DNA from: Cytobacillus oceanisediminis
Lineage (GTDB): Bacteria; Bacillota; Bacilli; Bacillales; Cytobacillaceae
Assembly (NCBI RefSeq): GCF_007830235.1
Contig: NZ_VLKI01000013.1
Coordinates: forward strand, 62,001-126,000
Direction: 5' to 3'
Length of the DNA stretch: 64,000 nt
The position numbers and the translations under genes were made by a program. Under the pieces are notes generated by a model. It was not told where the DNA came from and did not search any database. It worked only from the letters and a program-made list of their open reading frames with translations. Of this stretch, positions 54,571-63,285 are shown in pieces. The stretch's first letter is position 1, and every line of letters starts with the position of its first letter.

Positions 54571-55122
54571 TTTCTCACCCCTTCAGCCTATACAAATAAC
54601 TTATTGTCAGAAGCTGGTTTTGGCAACTTGCCTATCAGCCCAAACTTGGGGAATTCTGCCTCAACGAAAAGAGTCTTGTCCTGTTCCCTGGCATTTTGTC
54701 ACTAAATTTATGTAAATAATTACGTCTACAATGGTAAGTTTTGATACCGTTCGTTAAGTAATATCAAATTAGACGATTTCAATAAGAAATCGTCATTCAA
54801 AATTCGTTTTATTCAACTAACTATCGGATAGTATTGTTTGTACACTTATTCAACTATAGGGTGCTTGCCGCATAAAAAGGTGTGGAACAATTCCGCCATC
54901 CCTTTACCTCTAAATGGTTCATGTGTTTCTTCCTGGAACGACCGTAAATTTACTGTTTTTCTGTTTTTCTCCCTTTCTTTTGCTTTGTTCTGTCATAAAA
55001 AACCTCCTTTGAATGGCGGAGTTAGCCCGACATAAGCAAAGGAGGTCACAGGGTCTCTAGGGAAAATAAAGCCGTTTCATTTATATACAAATCATCAAAA
55101 AAGCCTGATATATCAACACTTT
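54571..55122. other. Intergenic region with minus-strand terminator
   Basis: At 54997-55047 a minus-strand hairpin GACCTCCTTTG / CAAAGGAGGT followed by TTTTTT looks like a terminator; the only upstream feature is the tRNA-like remnant. No protein gene with start and ribosome binding site was found. Confidence 0.5.
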
Positions 55123-55190
55123 TGGCATGAACGCCTGGGAATCGAACCCTGCTGACCTGGCACGCAGGTCACAAGCGGTTTTGAAGTTAG
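55123..55190 (-). tRNA. 3' half of a tRNA-Sec-like gene (remnant)
   Basis: The minus strand reads ACTTCAAAACCGC (anticodon loop with TCA), a long variable arm GACCTG-CGTGC-CAGGTC with perfect 6-base pairing, a T-loop GGGTTCGATTCCC, and a 3' strand ending GCCA. The matching 5' anticodon strand, D-arm and 5' acceptor strand are absent: upstream sequence does not pair. It is therefore a 3' fragment, either a decayed tRNA-Sec or the attachment-site copy left by an integrated element. The T-stem has one mismatch. Confidence 0.6.
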
Positions 55191-55335
55191 GAGGAAGGTA
55201 CCCTTTTTGGTTTCATTTCATATAATAGTATAACGTTAATCTATTACTCTTTTTAATCAGCCACATATCATTTAAGAAAAGGTACCTGCCCCACAGGTAT
55301 TTACGTATTAACGCAGCATGGTCAGGCACCCTTCT

Positions 55336-55941
55336 TCATTCTTTGTTCTTTTTGATATATATTTTCGGTGTATAAAATGTCAATATATGAATGAGTTGAT
55401 CTCCCATATACGAAGAGGATTGTGCAAAATCATTTTCAGCCCATTCAAGAATCAATCCAATAATACCATGTATACGATAGGTGATAAAAAGTTCGATATC
55501 AATAGCAGGGTCTATTTCAGTGGTCAAAAATTCGAATTCTTCTCTGAATAACTTGTCCAATCTTCTTGTCATTTTCTCATGAAAATGATAGTTTGTTGTT
55601 GGACGTAACATAAGCTGATAGAATTTTTTATTTTCTGAAAAATGATCGAATAAGATAATAGAATTTGACGGTATTTCATTGAAATCTACGACAGATAAAT
55701 GGAGATATGGTTTCCGAAAAGCTTCCGTCATTTTTTCAAACATCTCTTCAATGATTTCATCCAGTAAATCTTCCTTTTTTTCATAATGCGCATAGAAGGT
55801 ACCGCGATTGAAATCCGCAGCCTTTACAATCTCCGTTATGGTAATATCACGTAAGCTTTTCTCCTCCATTAATGATAATAAAACTTCTCTAAACTTCTCT
55901 TTTGTTCTTTTTACACGTTTGTCGGGGTGTTGAATGGACAT
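55336..55941 (-). CDS. TetR family transcriptional regulator
   Basis: 201 residues from ATG 55941 (AAGGAG upstream). N-terminal helix-turn-helix: TKEKFREVLLSLMEEKSLRD, ITEIVKAADFNRGTFYAHYE. The C-terminal ligand domain matches the TetR_C_8-like group (YMGDQLIHILTFYTPKIYIK). Divergent from the SDR gene at 56121, with the perfect palindrome 56062-56085 between them. It probably represses both. Confidence 0.88.
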   Translation of the reverse strand: MSIQHPDKRVKRTKEKFREVLLSLMEEKSLRDITITEIVKAADFNRGTFYAHYEKKEDLLDEIIEEMFEKMTEAFRKPYLHLSVVDFNEIPSNSIILFDHFSENKKFYQLMLRPTTNYHFHEKMTRRLDKLFREEFEFLTTEIDPAIDIELFITYRIHGIIGLILEWAENDFAQSSSYMGDQLIHILTFYTPKIYIKKNKE

Positions 55942-56061
55942 TCTAAAGCTCCTTCTTACACTTTTAACGAACACAATCGATACTTGTGTTGATTATCATA
56001 CATTTTTATTATTATTGCATATTGAAGCCCTTTCACACATGTTTTATGCTTAAAGTGTTCC

Positions 56062-56085
56062 ATATATCTCGAAATCGAGATATAT
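56062..56085. promoter_or_regulatory. TetR operator palindrome
   Basis: ATATATCTCG-AAAT-CGAGATATAT: ten-base arms, fully inverse complementary, in the intergenic region between the TetR gene and the SDR gene. Confidence 0.75.
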
Positions 56086-56120
56086 TCAAATTTATAATCA
56101 ACAAAAGGAGGAAGACAAAC

Positions 56121-56894
56121 ATGGCAAGATTTGAAGGTAAAGTAGTCATTGTTACTGGTGCAGCAGGCGGTATCGGGAAAGAAGTCGTACGAAAATTAGC
56201 CGGCGAACAAGCGAAAATGGTACTTGTTGATTTAAATGAAGACGCTATCAAAGGCGTTCAAGCTGAGCTTGGTTTAACAGAAGAAAATAGCTTAGCGGTA
56301 AAAGCGGATGTTTCTAAAGAAGAAAATGTTAAAAATTATGTGGATCAAGCAATTTCTAAATTTGGACGCATTGATGGCTTTGTAAACAATGCAGGCGTTG
56401 AAGGTCCAGCTAAACCACTTGAAGAGGTGACAGAAAAAGATTTCGATTTCGTTTATGGTATTAACGTAAAAGGCGTACTTTTCGGTCTAAAATATGTATT
56501 ACCGATCATGAAAGCACAAAAATCAGGTGCAATCGTCAATACTGCATCAGTAGCTGGTTTAATCGGTTCACCAAGCATGGTTTTATACAACTCTTCCAAA
56601 CACGCTGTAATGGGTATTAATAAAGTTGCAGCATTAGAAGCAGCTGCATTTAACGTTCGTGTAAACACAGTAAACCCAGGTGTAATTAATACACAAATGA
56701 TGCGTAACATTGAAGAAAACGTTGCGCCAGGTGCAGCAGAAGCAGCGCAAGCAGCTTATAACGATGCAGTACCAATGAAACGCTACGGTGAACCTCAAGA
56801 GGTAGCTAACGTAATTGCATTTTTACTTTCTGACGAAGCTTCCTATGTAAGCTCATCTTCATACACGATCGATGGTGCTTTATACAACGTATAA
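56121..56894 (+). CDS. Short-chain dehydrogenase/reductase (SDR)
   Basis: 257 residues from ATG 56121 (AAAGGAGG upstream). Classical SDR: VTGAAGGIGKEVV (cofactor loop), VDLNEDA (Asp, NAD preference), FVNNAGVEGPAKP, catalytic Ser in NTASVAGLIG and YNSSKHAVMG (Tyr and Lys), then NPGVINTQM and SYTIDGALYN. Similar to FabG-like 3-oxoacyl reductases and alcohol dehydrogenases; the substrate is unknown. Probably induced when the TetR neighbour releases its operator. Codon choice is strongly A/T-ending, suggesting high expression. Confidence 0.88.
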   Translation: MARFEGKVVIVTGAAGGIGKEVVRKLAGEQAKMVLVDLNEDAIKGVQAELGLTEENSLAVKADVSKEENVKNYVDQAISKFGRIDGFVNNAGVEGPAKPLEEVTEKDFDFVYGINVKGVLFGLKYVLPIMKAQKSGAIVNTASVAGLIGSPSMVLYNSSKHAVMGINKVAALEAAAFNVRVNTVNPGVINTQMMRNIEENVAPGAAEAAQAAYNDAVPMKRYGEPQEVANVIAFLLSDEASYVSSSSYTIDGALYNV

Positions 56895-56962
56895 TTATAC
56901 GAATAGGGATCACACAAGGGAGTCGGATATGGATCCTTCGAGGTAAAAACCCTCATAATAAG

Positions 56963-56999
56963 AACGCACGAATGTCGACAAAGCAGCATTCGTGCGTTT
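56963..56999 (+). terminator. Terminator after the SDR gene
   Basis: Hairpin aacgcacgaatg / cattcgtgcgtt then tagctttta. Confidence 0.7.
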
Positions 57000-57158
57000 A
57001 GCTTTTATTAGGAACTATAGTTATCTTGTATTGAATATGAGCGCAAAATTTAACCCAGTCTTTACATTTTCCCTTTGAACTAACCTGCCCCGATCAGTAA
57101 CTTCAACAAAAAAGAGCGTCAATCCTTCTTAGATTAACACCACGAAGCGAAGCTGATT

Positions 57159-57866
57159 TCAACATCTTACATATTTGCGTTTGAAACCAAGCTTCCCTCT
57201 ATCCATTTCTTTTTGAATACTTTCGTAAGCGTTTAGGAAACTGCTTTTTTTCTTGTCCCGTTTGACTTCTACTATACCTACTTCCTTTGAAGTCTCGACT
57301 GCCTTTTCATGTAGCGGCAAATATGAAATCCCCACGGTGTATAGAAAATTATTCATAGCGGATTTCGTTCGTTCTGGCGAATCATGAATCGTATTTTTCA
57401 CAGTATTAAGCAAATTGGAAATCTTGCTTTCAGAAAATTCATTGTCTAGGCGATTCCCTAAAAGCCAGCAGTAGCAACTCCAGCCCGCTGACATTCTCAG
57501 CTCTTCACCGCTTGCGATCCATTTATCAGCAACGCCTTGTGCAATATCTGACTCTGATAAAGTTACTGCCACCACATAATCGGACAGCATATAAAAATAC
57601 GCTGCATCCATCCAACGATCAAAATCCGACTCAGTCATGGCTTTTGGGTCTGCAATAATGCCTGCAAAGTACATTGCATCATAGTTACCTGTGGCATAAA
57701 GCTCTTCAGCTAAACGTTGATTTATTTTTATTTTCTTTGCGATTGGTTTCATAGCGCCTGTAGCCACACCAAAAAGCGGCACGTGCGCACCATTAGATAT
57801 GTATATTTTTTTAGTTCGTTCCTTGCCAAGGGCTTCAAGCTCCTGCATAACTGTTTCGAAATCCAT
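57159..57866 (-). CDS. AlkD-like DNA alkylation repair protein
   Basis: 235 residues of HEAT-like helical repeats: HVPLFGVATGAMKPIAKKI, LAEELYATGNYDAMYFAGII, DRWMDAAYFYMLSDYVVAVT, GWSCYCWLLGNRLDNEFSES. This resembles the AlkD/DUF1061 group, some of which remove alkylated bases; others have no known activity. The catalytic Asp of AlkD cannot be placed with certainty by eye. It stands alone. A short repeat (aaaagagcgtcaatccttc) lies beyond its stop at about 57111 and again at 57960. Confidence 0.7.
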   Translation of the reverse strand: MDFETVMQELEALGKERTKKIYISNGAHVPLFGVATGAMKPIAKKIKINQRLAEELYATGNYDAMYFAGIIADPKAMTESDFDRWMDAAYFYMLSDYVVAVTLSESDIAQGVADKWIASGEELRMSAGWSCYCWLLGNRLDNEFSESKISNLLNTVKNTIHDSPERTKSAMNNFLYTVGISYLPLHEKAVETSKEVGIVEVKRDKKKSSFLNAYESIQKEMDRGKLGFKRKYVRC

Positions 57867-58002
57867 AGTTTTGCACTTCCTTTCTTACTATTAATACCCA
57901 ATTCATTATAACCAACTAGATTATATTCTTTATGAAGCAATTTTTTAACTTGATGTAAAAAAGAGCATCAATCCTTCGCTTTTAGCTTGAATTGGGACAC
58001 TT

Positions 58003-58986
58003 CTACTGTTCCCCCCGTCTATCAAGATTCTTTGACGCAAATATATCAAGCAATTCACGAACTTCATCTGTTGACTCTGTGCTCATTAATTGATTTCTTA
58101 ATTCACTCGCCCCTCGAAATCCTTTGACATATATCTTAAAAAAGCGATGTAGAGCCTTGAACGGACGTAGCCCTAATGTTGAATATTTATCATGAAGATC
58201 GAGATGCAATCTTAAGAGATCAAGCAATTCCTTACTGCTATGATTTTTCGGCTGCTTTTCAAAGGCAAATGGATTATTAAAAATACCACGCCCAATCATA
58301 ACCCCGTCAACACCATATTGGCGGGCGAGCTTCAGGCCAGTTTGACGGTCAGGAATATCCCCATTGATCGTCAATAGTGTATCTGGTGCCACCTTGTCAC
58401 GAAGTTTCTTAATCTCCGGAATCAGCTCCCAATGAGCATCTACTTTGCTCATTTCCTTCCTGGTACGCAGATGAATGGAAAGATTTACAATGTCTTGTTC
58501 CAATATGTGTGTTAGCCAGTCCTGCCATTCGTCTACATCCGTGTAACCAAGCCTTGTCTTTACACTTACGGGCAATCCTCCTGCTTTTGCTGCTTGTATT
58601 AAATCTGCTGCAACTTCTGGACGACGGATAAGGCCACTTCCCTTTCCATTCTGTGCCACATTAGGTACAGGACAGCCCATATTAATATCCACACCCTGAA
58701 AGCCTAGTTCCGCCATACCAATACTCATTTGCCGAAAGTATTCAGGCTTATCCCCCCATATATGGGATACAATTGGCTGTTCATCCTCTGTAAAAGTCAA
58801 ACGTCCACGCACACTCTGAATCCCCTCTGGGTGACAATAACTCTCCGTGTTTGTAAACTCTGTAAAAAAAACATCAGGTCTGGCTGCTTCACTCACTACA
58901 TGGCGAAAAACAACATCCGTCACTTCTTCCATTGGTGCCAGTATAAAAAAAGGTCGTGGTAAATCACGCCAAAAATTATCTATCAT
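58003..58986 (-). CDS. tRNA-dihydrouridine synthase
   Basis: About 327 residues (ATG 58986; a TTG at 58998 is also in frame). FMN-binding TIM barrel of the Dus family: [38 protein letters not shown] (catalytic Cys in GCP), [30 protein letters not shown], and [15 protein letters not shown]. It reduces uridine in the tRNA D-loop. It differs from the DusB of the Bacillus folate cluster and is closer to a stand-alone Dus (inference). Confidence 0.9.
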   Translation of the reverse strand: MIDNFWRDLPRPFFILAPMEEVTDVVFRHVVSEAARPDVFFTEFTNTESYCHPEGIQSVRGRLTFTEDEQPIVSHIWGDKPEYFRQMSIGMAELGFQGVDINMGCPVPNVAQNGKGSGLIRRPEVAADLIQAAKAGGLPVSVKTRLGYTDVDEWQDWLTHILEQDIVNLSIHLRTRKEMSKVDAHWELIPEIKKLRDKVAPDTLLTINGDIPDRQTGLKLARQYGVDGVMIGRGIFNNPFAFEKQPKNHSSKELLDLLRLHLDLHDKYSTLGLRPFKALHRFFKIYVKGFRGASELRNQLMSTESTDEVRELLDIFASKNLDRRGEQ

Positions 58987-58998
58987 ATTTAAATTCAA

Positions 58999-59458
58999 AT
59001 CCTCTCATTATGGGATACCAGGCAACCTCTTATCCCAAAATTAAAAAGCAGCATGTCCCTGCTTCTTTTACACTTATACCATGCTTAAGCACTTTTTATC
59101 AAACTGATTGGTAATGTTTATTTTAACTTCCCAATATCTGTACAACCAAAATATCTCCTGCTAAAATCCACCCATACACCATTCCACTGTCGAGTAATAT
59201 AAAGTTTTGCTAAAAAAGACTGAAAAGAAATCGGAAGAACAATTGATTGACAAGGGTTTAACAGGAAAAAGACCCCAAATCGCAAAAGTGTTTTTTTACG
59301 AAATAAGGGTCAGACTAGCAAATGTTTATTTTGGGGTTACACGTTTAAACGAGTTGTGTCACGCACTCCACATGACTGGAATAAGTAATATTAACACCTT
59401 TAATAAAAAGAGATGCACAGTGTTCGCCGATACAGCAAAACTACATTTTCCATTTTTC
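58999..59458. other. Intergenic region
   Basis: An open + strand frame at 59207-59473 starts without a ribosome binding site and overlaps the end of the GntR gene; I take it as chance. No other feature. Confidence 0.4.
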
Positions 59459-59830
59459 TCACTCCTCATATAAAATCTTCATTAATTCCTGCAGCTCATC
59501 AAGTGTCAGACCAATTTCTCTGCTTTTCGTGATGACTGCACTCAGCTGCTCCTCAATGACCTTCAGCTTCTTCTCTCTCATGACCTCTAAATTTTGCTCT
59601 GCGACAAAAGAACCCTTTCCGACAATCGAATAAATAAATCCCGCCTTCTCCAGCTCCTCATAGGCGCGTTTCGTCGTGATCACACTAATATGTAAATCCT
59701 TTGCAAGCTGGCGAATAGAAGGCAATGCTGTTCCCTCCTGCAGATCACCTGCTAAAATATAAGATTTAATTTGATTTGTAATTTGTTCATAAATCGGCTC
59801 CTTTAAACTCTTAGAAATAATGATTTGCAT
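59459..59830 (-). CDS. GntR family regulator, YtrA subfamily
   Basis: 123 residues. N-terminal winged helix (SLKEPIYEQITNQIKSYILA, TALPSIRQLAKDLHISVITT, RAYEELEKAGFIYSIVGKGS) and the short C-terminal dimer helices of YtrA-type proteins. These usually lead an ABC-transporter operon and repress it. Here no transporter follows; the transcript ends at 59459. The palindrome at 59902-59938 is probably its own operator. Confidence 0.87.
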   Translation of the reverse strand: MQIIISKSLKEPIYEQITNQIKSYILAGDLQEGTALPSIRQLAKDLHISVITTKRAYEELEKAGFIYSIVGKGSFVAEQNLEVMREKKLKVIEEQLSAVITKSREIGLTLDELQELMKILYEE

Positions 59831-59901
59831 GCCAATCCCTCATCTCGAAATAAGTTGCCATCATTGTTTGATTCGGATCTAAAGTTACACCCTCTTATCT
59901 T

Positions 59902-59938
59902 TATATAATGTATATATACTATATATACATTATATACA
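59902..59938. promoter_or_regulatory. YtrA-type operator palindrome
   Basis: tataatgtatata ... tatatacattata in the leader of the GntR gene, an AT-rich inverted repeat of the kind YtrA regulators bind. Confidence 0.6.
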
Positions 59939-59973
59939 AGTATTTTGAAATACTTGCCATTTTATTTGAGATA

Positions 59974-60011
59974 AGAAAAAGAAGCAGGCAACCCACTTGG
60001 GTTCCTGCTTC
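59974..60011 (-). terminator. Terminator of the sigma/anti-sigma fusion gene
   Basis: Minus-strand hairpin GAAGCAGGAACCC / GGGTTGCCTGCTTC followed by TTTTTCTT, 45 bases after the stop. Confidence 0.8.
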
Positions 60012-60055
60012 ACATGGTTAGTCATCTGACTTATTACCTTATACTCTAAATAACT

Positions 60056-62098
60056 CTATTCCACCGAAATCTCCACTACATCATCCAAATATTTAGTAGT
60101 GTTATATCCTGTAATATCCAAGCTTTTTGGAATTACTTTATTACCATGTAACTTCACGCTTTGAACAGTAAAGAAATGCCGGGGCTGTTCCATTTCCTCG
60201 TATATTTTGGGTGTAATCTTATTCATATCATATTCTTTCCCATTTTTATCAACAATGACTCCTTCATTGTCTCCCTCCATTGAATTATTTTCATCTTGCT
60301 CAGTCTTAATAAAGTAATGAAGCGATTCATACGCTCGATTCTTAATTTCATGATTGCTAAAGATAACAGTGGTCGGCTGACCAATTTCCACCTTGTCAAT
60401 TGAGATGGTACTGCCTGCATATTCAAAGGTCTGTGGAAATTCCTTGGAAGCATCAAGCTTAATCGTTTTATGATCTTCAATTGATAAATACACACTGCCA
60501 AATTGAACCTTAAACTCAGTTGTTTCTTTTTCAAAAAGAGGTTCAAAATTCGCCTGAAAAATGTTCCAATTTATATCTGGTTGATTATGCACATAAGAAT
60601 TTCCATACAGATCAGCTTTCAATAATTTATTGTTAACTTCAAGATCATTAAAATTGATCATCTCTAATCGCTTCGCTGGCTGTTCATTATTAATGCCATA
60701 TTGCAGAATTGTCGCTGTTGGAGCAAGGATCAGTTTATCCAGCCGAACCGGGACTCCCTCAAGTTCAATTTTTTCATTTAATGCATACTCAGTGGATGGC
60801 TGTTTTGTGACAGGGATCTCAAAGTTCCACTCCCCTTCCTCCGGCTCCATATTCACGTAGGAATCAGAGGAGTCACGTTTTAGTTTCATAACTTTATTTA
60901 ATTTGAGTTTAATTATACCTGTATCCTCTTTCAGCGGCCTAAGACTCATCTTCCCATGATAAATGTTCTTTTCCTTATTATTAAGATCTGATTCAATATC
61001 AGGAGGAAGGTACCTTGGATAGGTATTTGCCATCATGATTTCCCCTTCGTCCTCTATAAAAACGCCATCATCAAATTTAATCATAAAATGATTATTTTCA
61101 TTTGTATCTTCAATCTCATAAAATATAAGGGTCTGAACATCATCAGCTATCGCGCCCTTAATTTTTATTTTCACCCCATCGCTTTCTGCTTCCAGGTTCA
61201 GCCTTTCACCCACATCCTCCTGCAGAAAGGCACGCAGCTCCTGGTTTTCCTCTGTCCATGTGTAATAAAGTTTTGAAAAGACACCTGTAAATACCCCTGC
61301 AAAAATGCCTAAAACGAATATACTTGCGGCAATAAACCTATTTCTTTTACGTTTATTCTTCTTTTGCTGATTGAGACTTTCCCTTTCTGCAATCCGTTCT
61401 TTGACATTTTCCGTAAAACCAGCGGGTACGCTGAATTTCTCAATCGCTTCAGTAAAGTTCACAATAACTTCCTGTATGGCAGCTAAATCCTCCTGGCACT
61501 CCTGGCAATGATAGATATGCATTTCTAATTCAATTTTAGCGGGCCGGTCCAGGTTTCTCTCCAGGTAATCAACGTAAATCTTTTGGTACTCATTACAGCC
61601 GTTATAGTGCTCTACATATCCCATTTCGTTTCTGAGTGACTGGAGTCCTGAGAATAAAAGCTCCTTAACCTGTGCAGCTGAAACCTGGAGCAGTTGAGCT
61701 GTTTCATCCTTAGAGAGTCCTTTTATGTATGTTAAAACTAGTACTTCTCTTTCCTTCTCTTTTAACTGATGGAGTTCATGAAATATCTCCTGACGGGAAT
61801 CACTTTCCTCTGAAGCTTGTAAACTTTTATCAAGAGAAAGCTCACGGCAGGTATATATAAAAATAGATAAAACCCACATTTCGAAAGATGTGCTGCTTTT
61901 AAACTTTGGCAGCTCCTTGTGCACCTGTAAAATGGCCAGATAAAAAAGCTCCTCAATATTGCTTTGATTGCAAAGATAGGACCAGCCGAGTGCATAAAAG
62001 GATCGCTGATGCTGTTCGAACCAGTTAACGATGGATTCTATGTCTTTTACTCTTATCGTCACTGGTAAAATGGGATTACTTTTTGCTTGGATGATCAA
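60056..62098 (-). CDS. ECF sigma factor fused to zinc-finger anti-sigma/DUF4179 membrane protein
   Basis: 680 residues. Residues 1-90 are sigma region 2 (VNWFEQHQRSFYALGWSYLC, FEMWVLSIFIYTCREL) and 105-160 region 4 (LKEKEREVLVLTYIKGLSKD, ETAQLLQVSAAQVKELLF). 165-215 is an anti-sigma zinc finger (YHCQECQEDL with HxxxCxxC). 252-275 is one membrane helix (RFIAASIFVLGIFAGVFTGV). The outside part is DUF4179/DUF5643-like (IKIKGAIADDVQTLIFYEIE). Normally sigma and anti-sigma are two genes; here they are one continuous frame, tying the sigma part to the membrane. Release would need proteolysis. Confidence 0.82.
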   Translation of the reverse strand: MIIQAKSNPILPVTIRVKDIESIVNWFEQHQRSFYALGWSYLCNQSNIEELFYLAILQVHKELPKFKSSTSFEMWVLSIFIYTCRELSLDKSLQASEESDSRQEIFHELHQLKEKEREVLVLTYIKGLSKDETAQLLQVSAAQVKELLFSGLQSLRNEMGYVEHYNGCNEYQKIYVDYLERNLDRPAKIELEMHIYHCQECQEDLAAIQEVIVNFTEAIEKFSVPAGFTENVKERIAERESLNQQKKNKRKRNRFIAASIFVLGIFAGVFTGVFSKLYYTWTEENQELRAFLQEDVGERLNLEAESDGVKIKIKGAIADDVQTLIFYEIEDTNENNHFMIKFDDGVFIEDEGEIMMANTYPRYLPPDIESDLNNKEKNIYHGKMSLRPLKEDTGIIKLKLNKVMKLKRDSSDSYVNMEPEEGEWNFEIPVTKQPSTEYALNEKIELEGVPVRLDKLILAPTATILQYGINNEQPAKRLEMINFNDLEVNNKLLKADLYGNSYVHNQPDINWNIFQANFEPLFEKETTEFKVQFGSVYLSIEDHKTIKLDASKEFPQTFEYAGSTISIDKVEIGQPTTVIFSNHEIKNRAYESLHYFIKTEQDENNSMEGDNEGVIVDKNGKEYDMNKITPKIYEEMEQPRHFFTVQSVKLHGNKVIPKSLDITGYNTTKYLDDVVEISVE

Positions 62099-62219
62099 GA
62101 CAATTCCCCCCCCTCTATGTATGCCTAATTATTTATATACTTGGTATTATTATAACGATTAAAGTGATATTGTTCACCAAAATTTGGATAAGAAAGTCAT
62201 GTTCCCTTAGACAAATTAA

Positions 62220-62258
62220 AAAACTCCTTTTGCAGAAGTTCTACAAAGGAGTTTTTCC
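62220..62258 (-). terminator. Terminator of the SDR gene
   Basis: Hairpin aaaaactccttt / aaaggagttttt directly beyond the stop at 62268, T-run on the minus strand. Confidence 0.75.
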
Positions 62259-62267
62259 AATTAAAAG

Positions 62268-63179
62268 CTATCTATATCCCTCAGCATTGGCCGGTTTCCC
62301 CGCCTCCTGGACCTCAACCAGATATCTGAAAGCATCTGGCTGAGAACCATCTAGATCATGAAAATGATACATTTTCGCCAGCTGCCCACTGGAAAAGGAC
62401 CTGCCGTTCAAACGTTTTTTATCTGGATCTTTTGCAATGGCACTAATCCCACGTCCTATATACCTGGATGTTTCAGAGATCACGAAATGAGGTTCCTTTT
62501 CGACAGCATCTTTCCAGTTCTCCTCTGTTACCCCAAACACCTCAAGCATGATTTCAGAACGCATCCAGCCAGGTGAAACAGAAACCGCTGTGCAATCATA
62601 AGGAGAAAGTTCATGTGCCAAAGCTTTGGCCATACGGATAACCGAGCTTTTGGCCAAATCATAGAATAGAGACAGACGGTAGCGGGTTTGATTGTACTCC
62701 TCGGTTCCGTCTGTTATTTCCACAACTAATCCCCCTTTGTTTTTGATCAGGAGCGGAAGGGCATAATGACTTGTTATAATATGAGTATCAATTGCCAAAC
62801 GAAGCATTCTCATCCCCTTCTCCAAGGAATGCTCCCAAACCGGAATATTCCATTCCATCAAATATTCGCTTCCCCATATATCATTGACGAGGATATCCAG
62901 CCTTCCTTGTTCTTTCTCTATTCTTTCAATCAAAGATTGCACCTGATCAGGTACAAGATGATCCACTTGGACAGCAATTCCAACACCGCCCAGTTCATTG
63001 ACCCATTCAGCTGTTTCTTCAATTGTTTCCGTACGCCCATATTCCGAAATCTGATTTCGAGTCGTACGACCTGTAACATAAACAGTCGCACCGGCAGCTC
63101 CCAGTTCCATTGCTATGCCGCGGCCAGCTCCCCGTGTTCCGCCGGCTACCAATGCTACTTTCCCTTTTAATGACATCAT
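62268..63179 (-). CDS. Short-chain dehydrogenase (SDR)
   Basis: 303 residues: VALVAGGTRGAGRGIAMELG (cofactor loop), YVTGRTTR (Arg, NADP preference), DILVNDIWGSEYLMEW, catalytic Tyr and Lys in YDLAKSSVIRMAKAL, and VSVSPGWMRSEIML. The family is annotated as SDR oxidoreductase with no fixed substrate. It is divergent from the WYL regulator, with a palindrome between. Confidence 0.87.
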   Translation of the reverse strand: MMSLKGKVALVAGGTRGAGRGIAMELGAAGATVYVTGRTTRNQISEYGRTETIEETAEWVNELGGVGIAVQVDHLVPDQVQSLIERIEKEQGRLDILVNDIWGSEYLMEWNIPVWEHSLEKGMRMLRLAIDTHIITSHYALPLLIKNKGGLVVEITDGTEEYNQTRYRLSLFYDLAKSSVIRMAKALAHELSPYDCTAVSVSPGWMRSEIMLEVFGVTEENWKDAVEKEPHFVISETSRYIGRGISAIAKDPDKKRLNGRSFSSGQLAKMYHFHDLDGSQPDAFRYLVEVQEAGKPANAEGYR

Positions 63180-63227
63180 TCCTATCTGCCCCCTTTTGTG
63201 TTATATCTATACTATAATCAATAATGT

Positions 63228-63242
63228 TGACATCCAATGTCA
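63228..63242. promoter_or_regulatory. Palindrome between SDR and WYL regulator
   Basis: TGACAT-CCA-ATGTCA, a perfect 6-base inverted repeat in the 106-base divergent promoter region, overlapping a TTGACA. It is a candidate operator of the WYL regulator. Confidence 0.45.
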
Positions 63243-63285
63243 TATATAAAACCAATAACATTTTTTTTGGCCAGGAGTGAACAGA

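Noticed and set aside
54838-55035. 65-aa + strand ORF upstream of the tRNA-like remnant
   Set aside because: No ribosome binding site and overlaps a minus-strand terminator.
59207-59473. 88-aa + strand ORF downstream of the GntR gene
   Set aside because: No ribosome binding site, overlaps the end of the GntR gene antisense, no family pattern.
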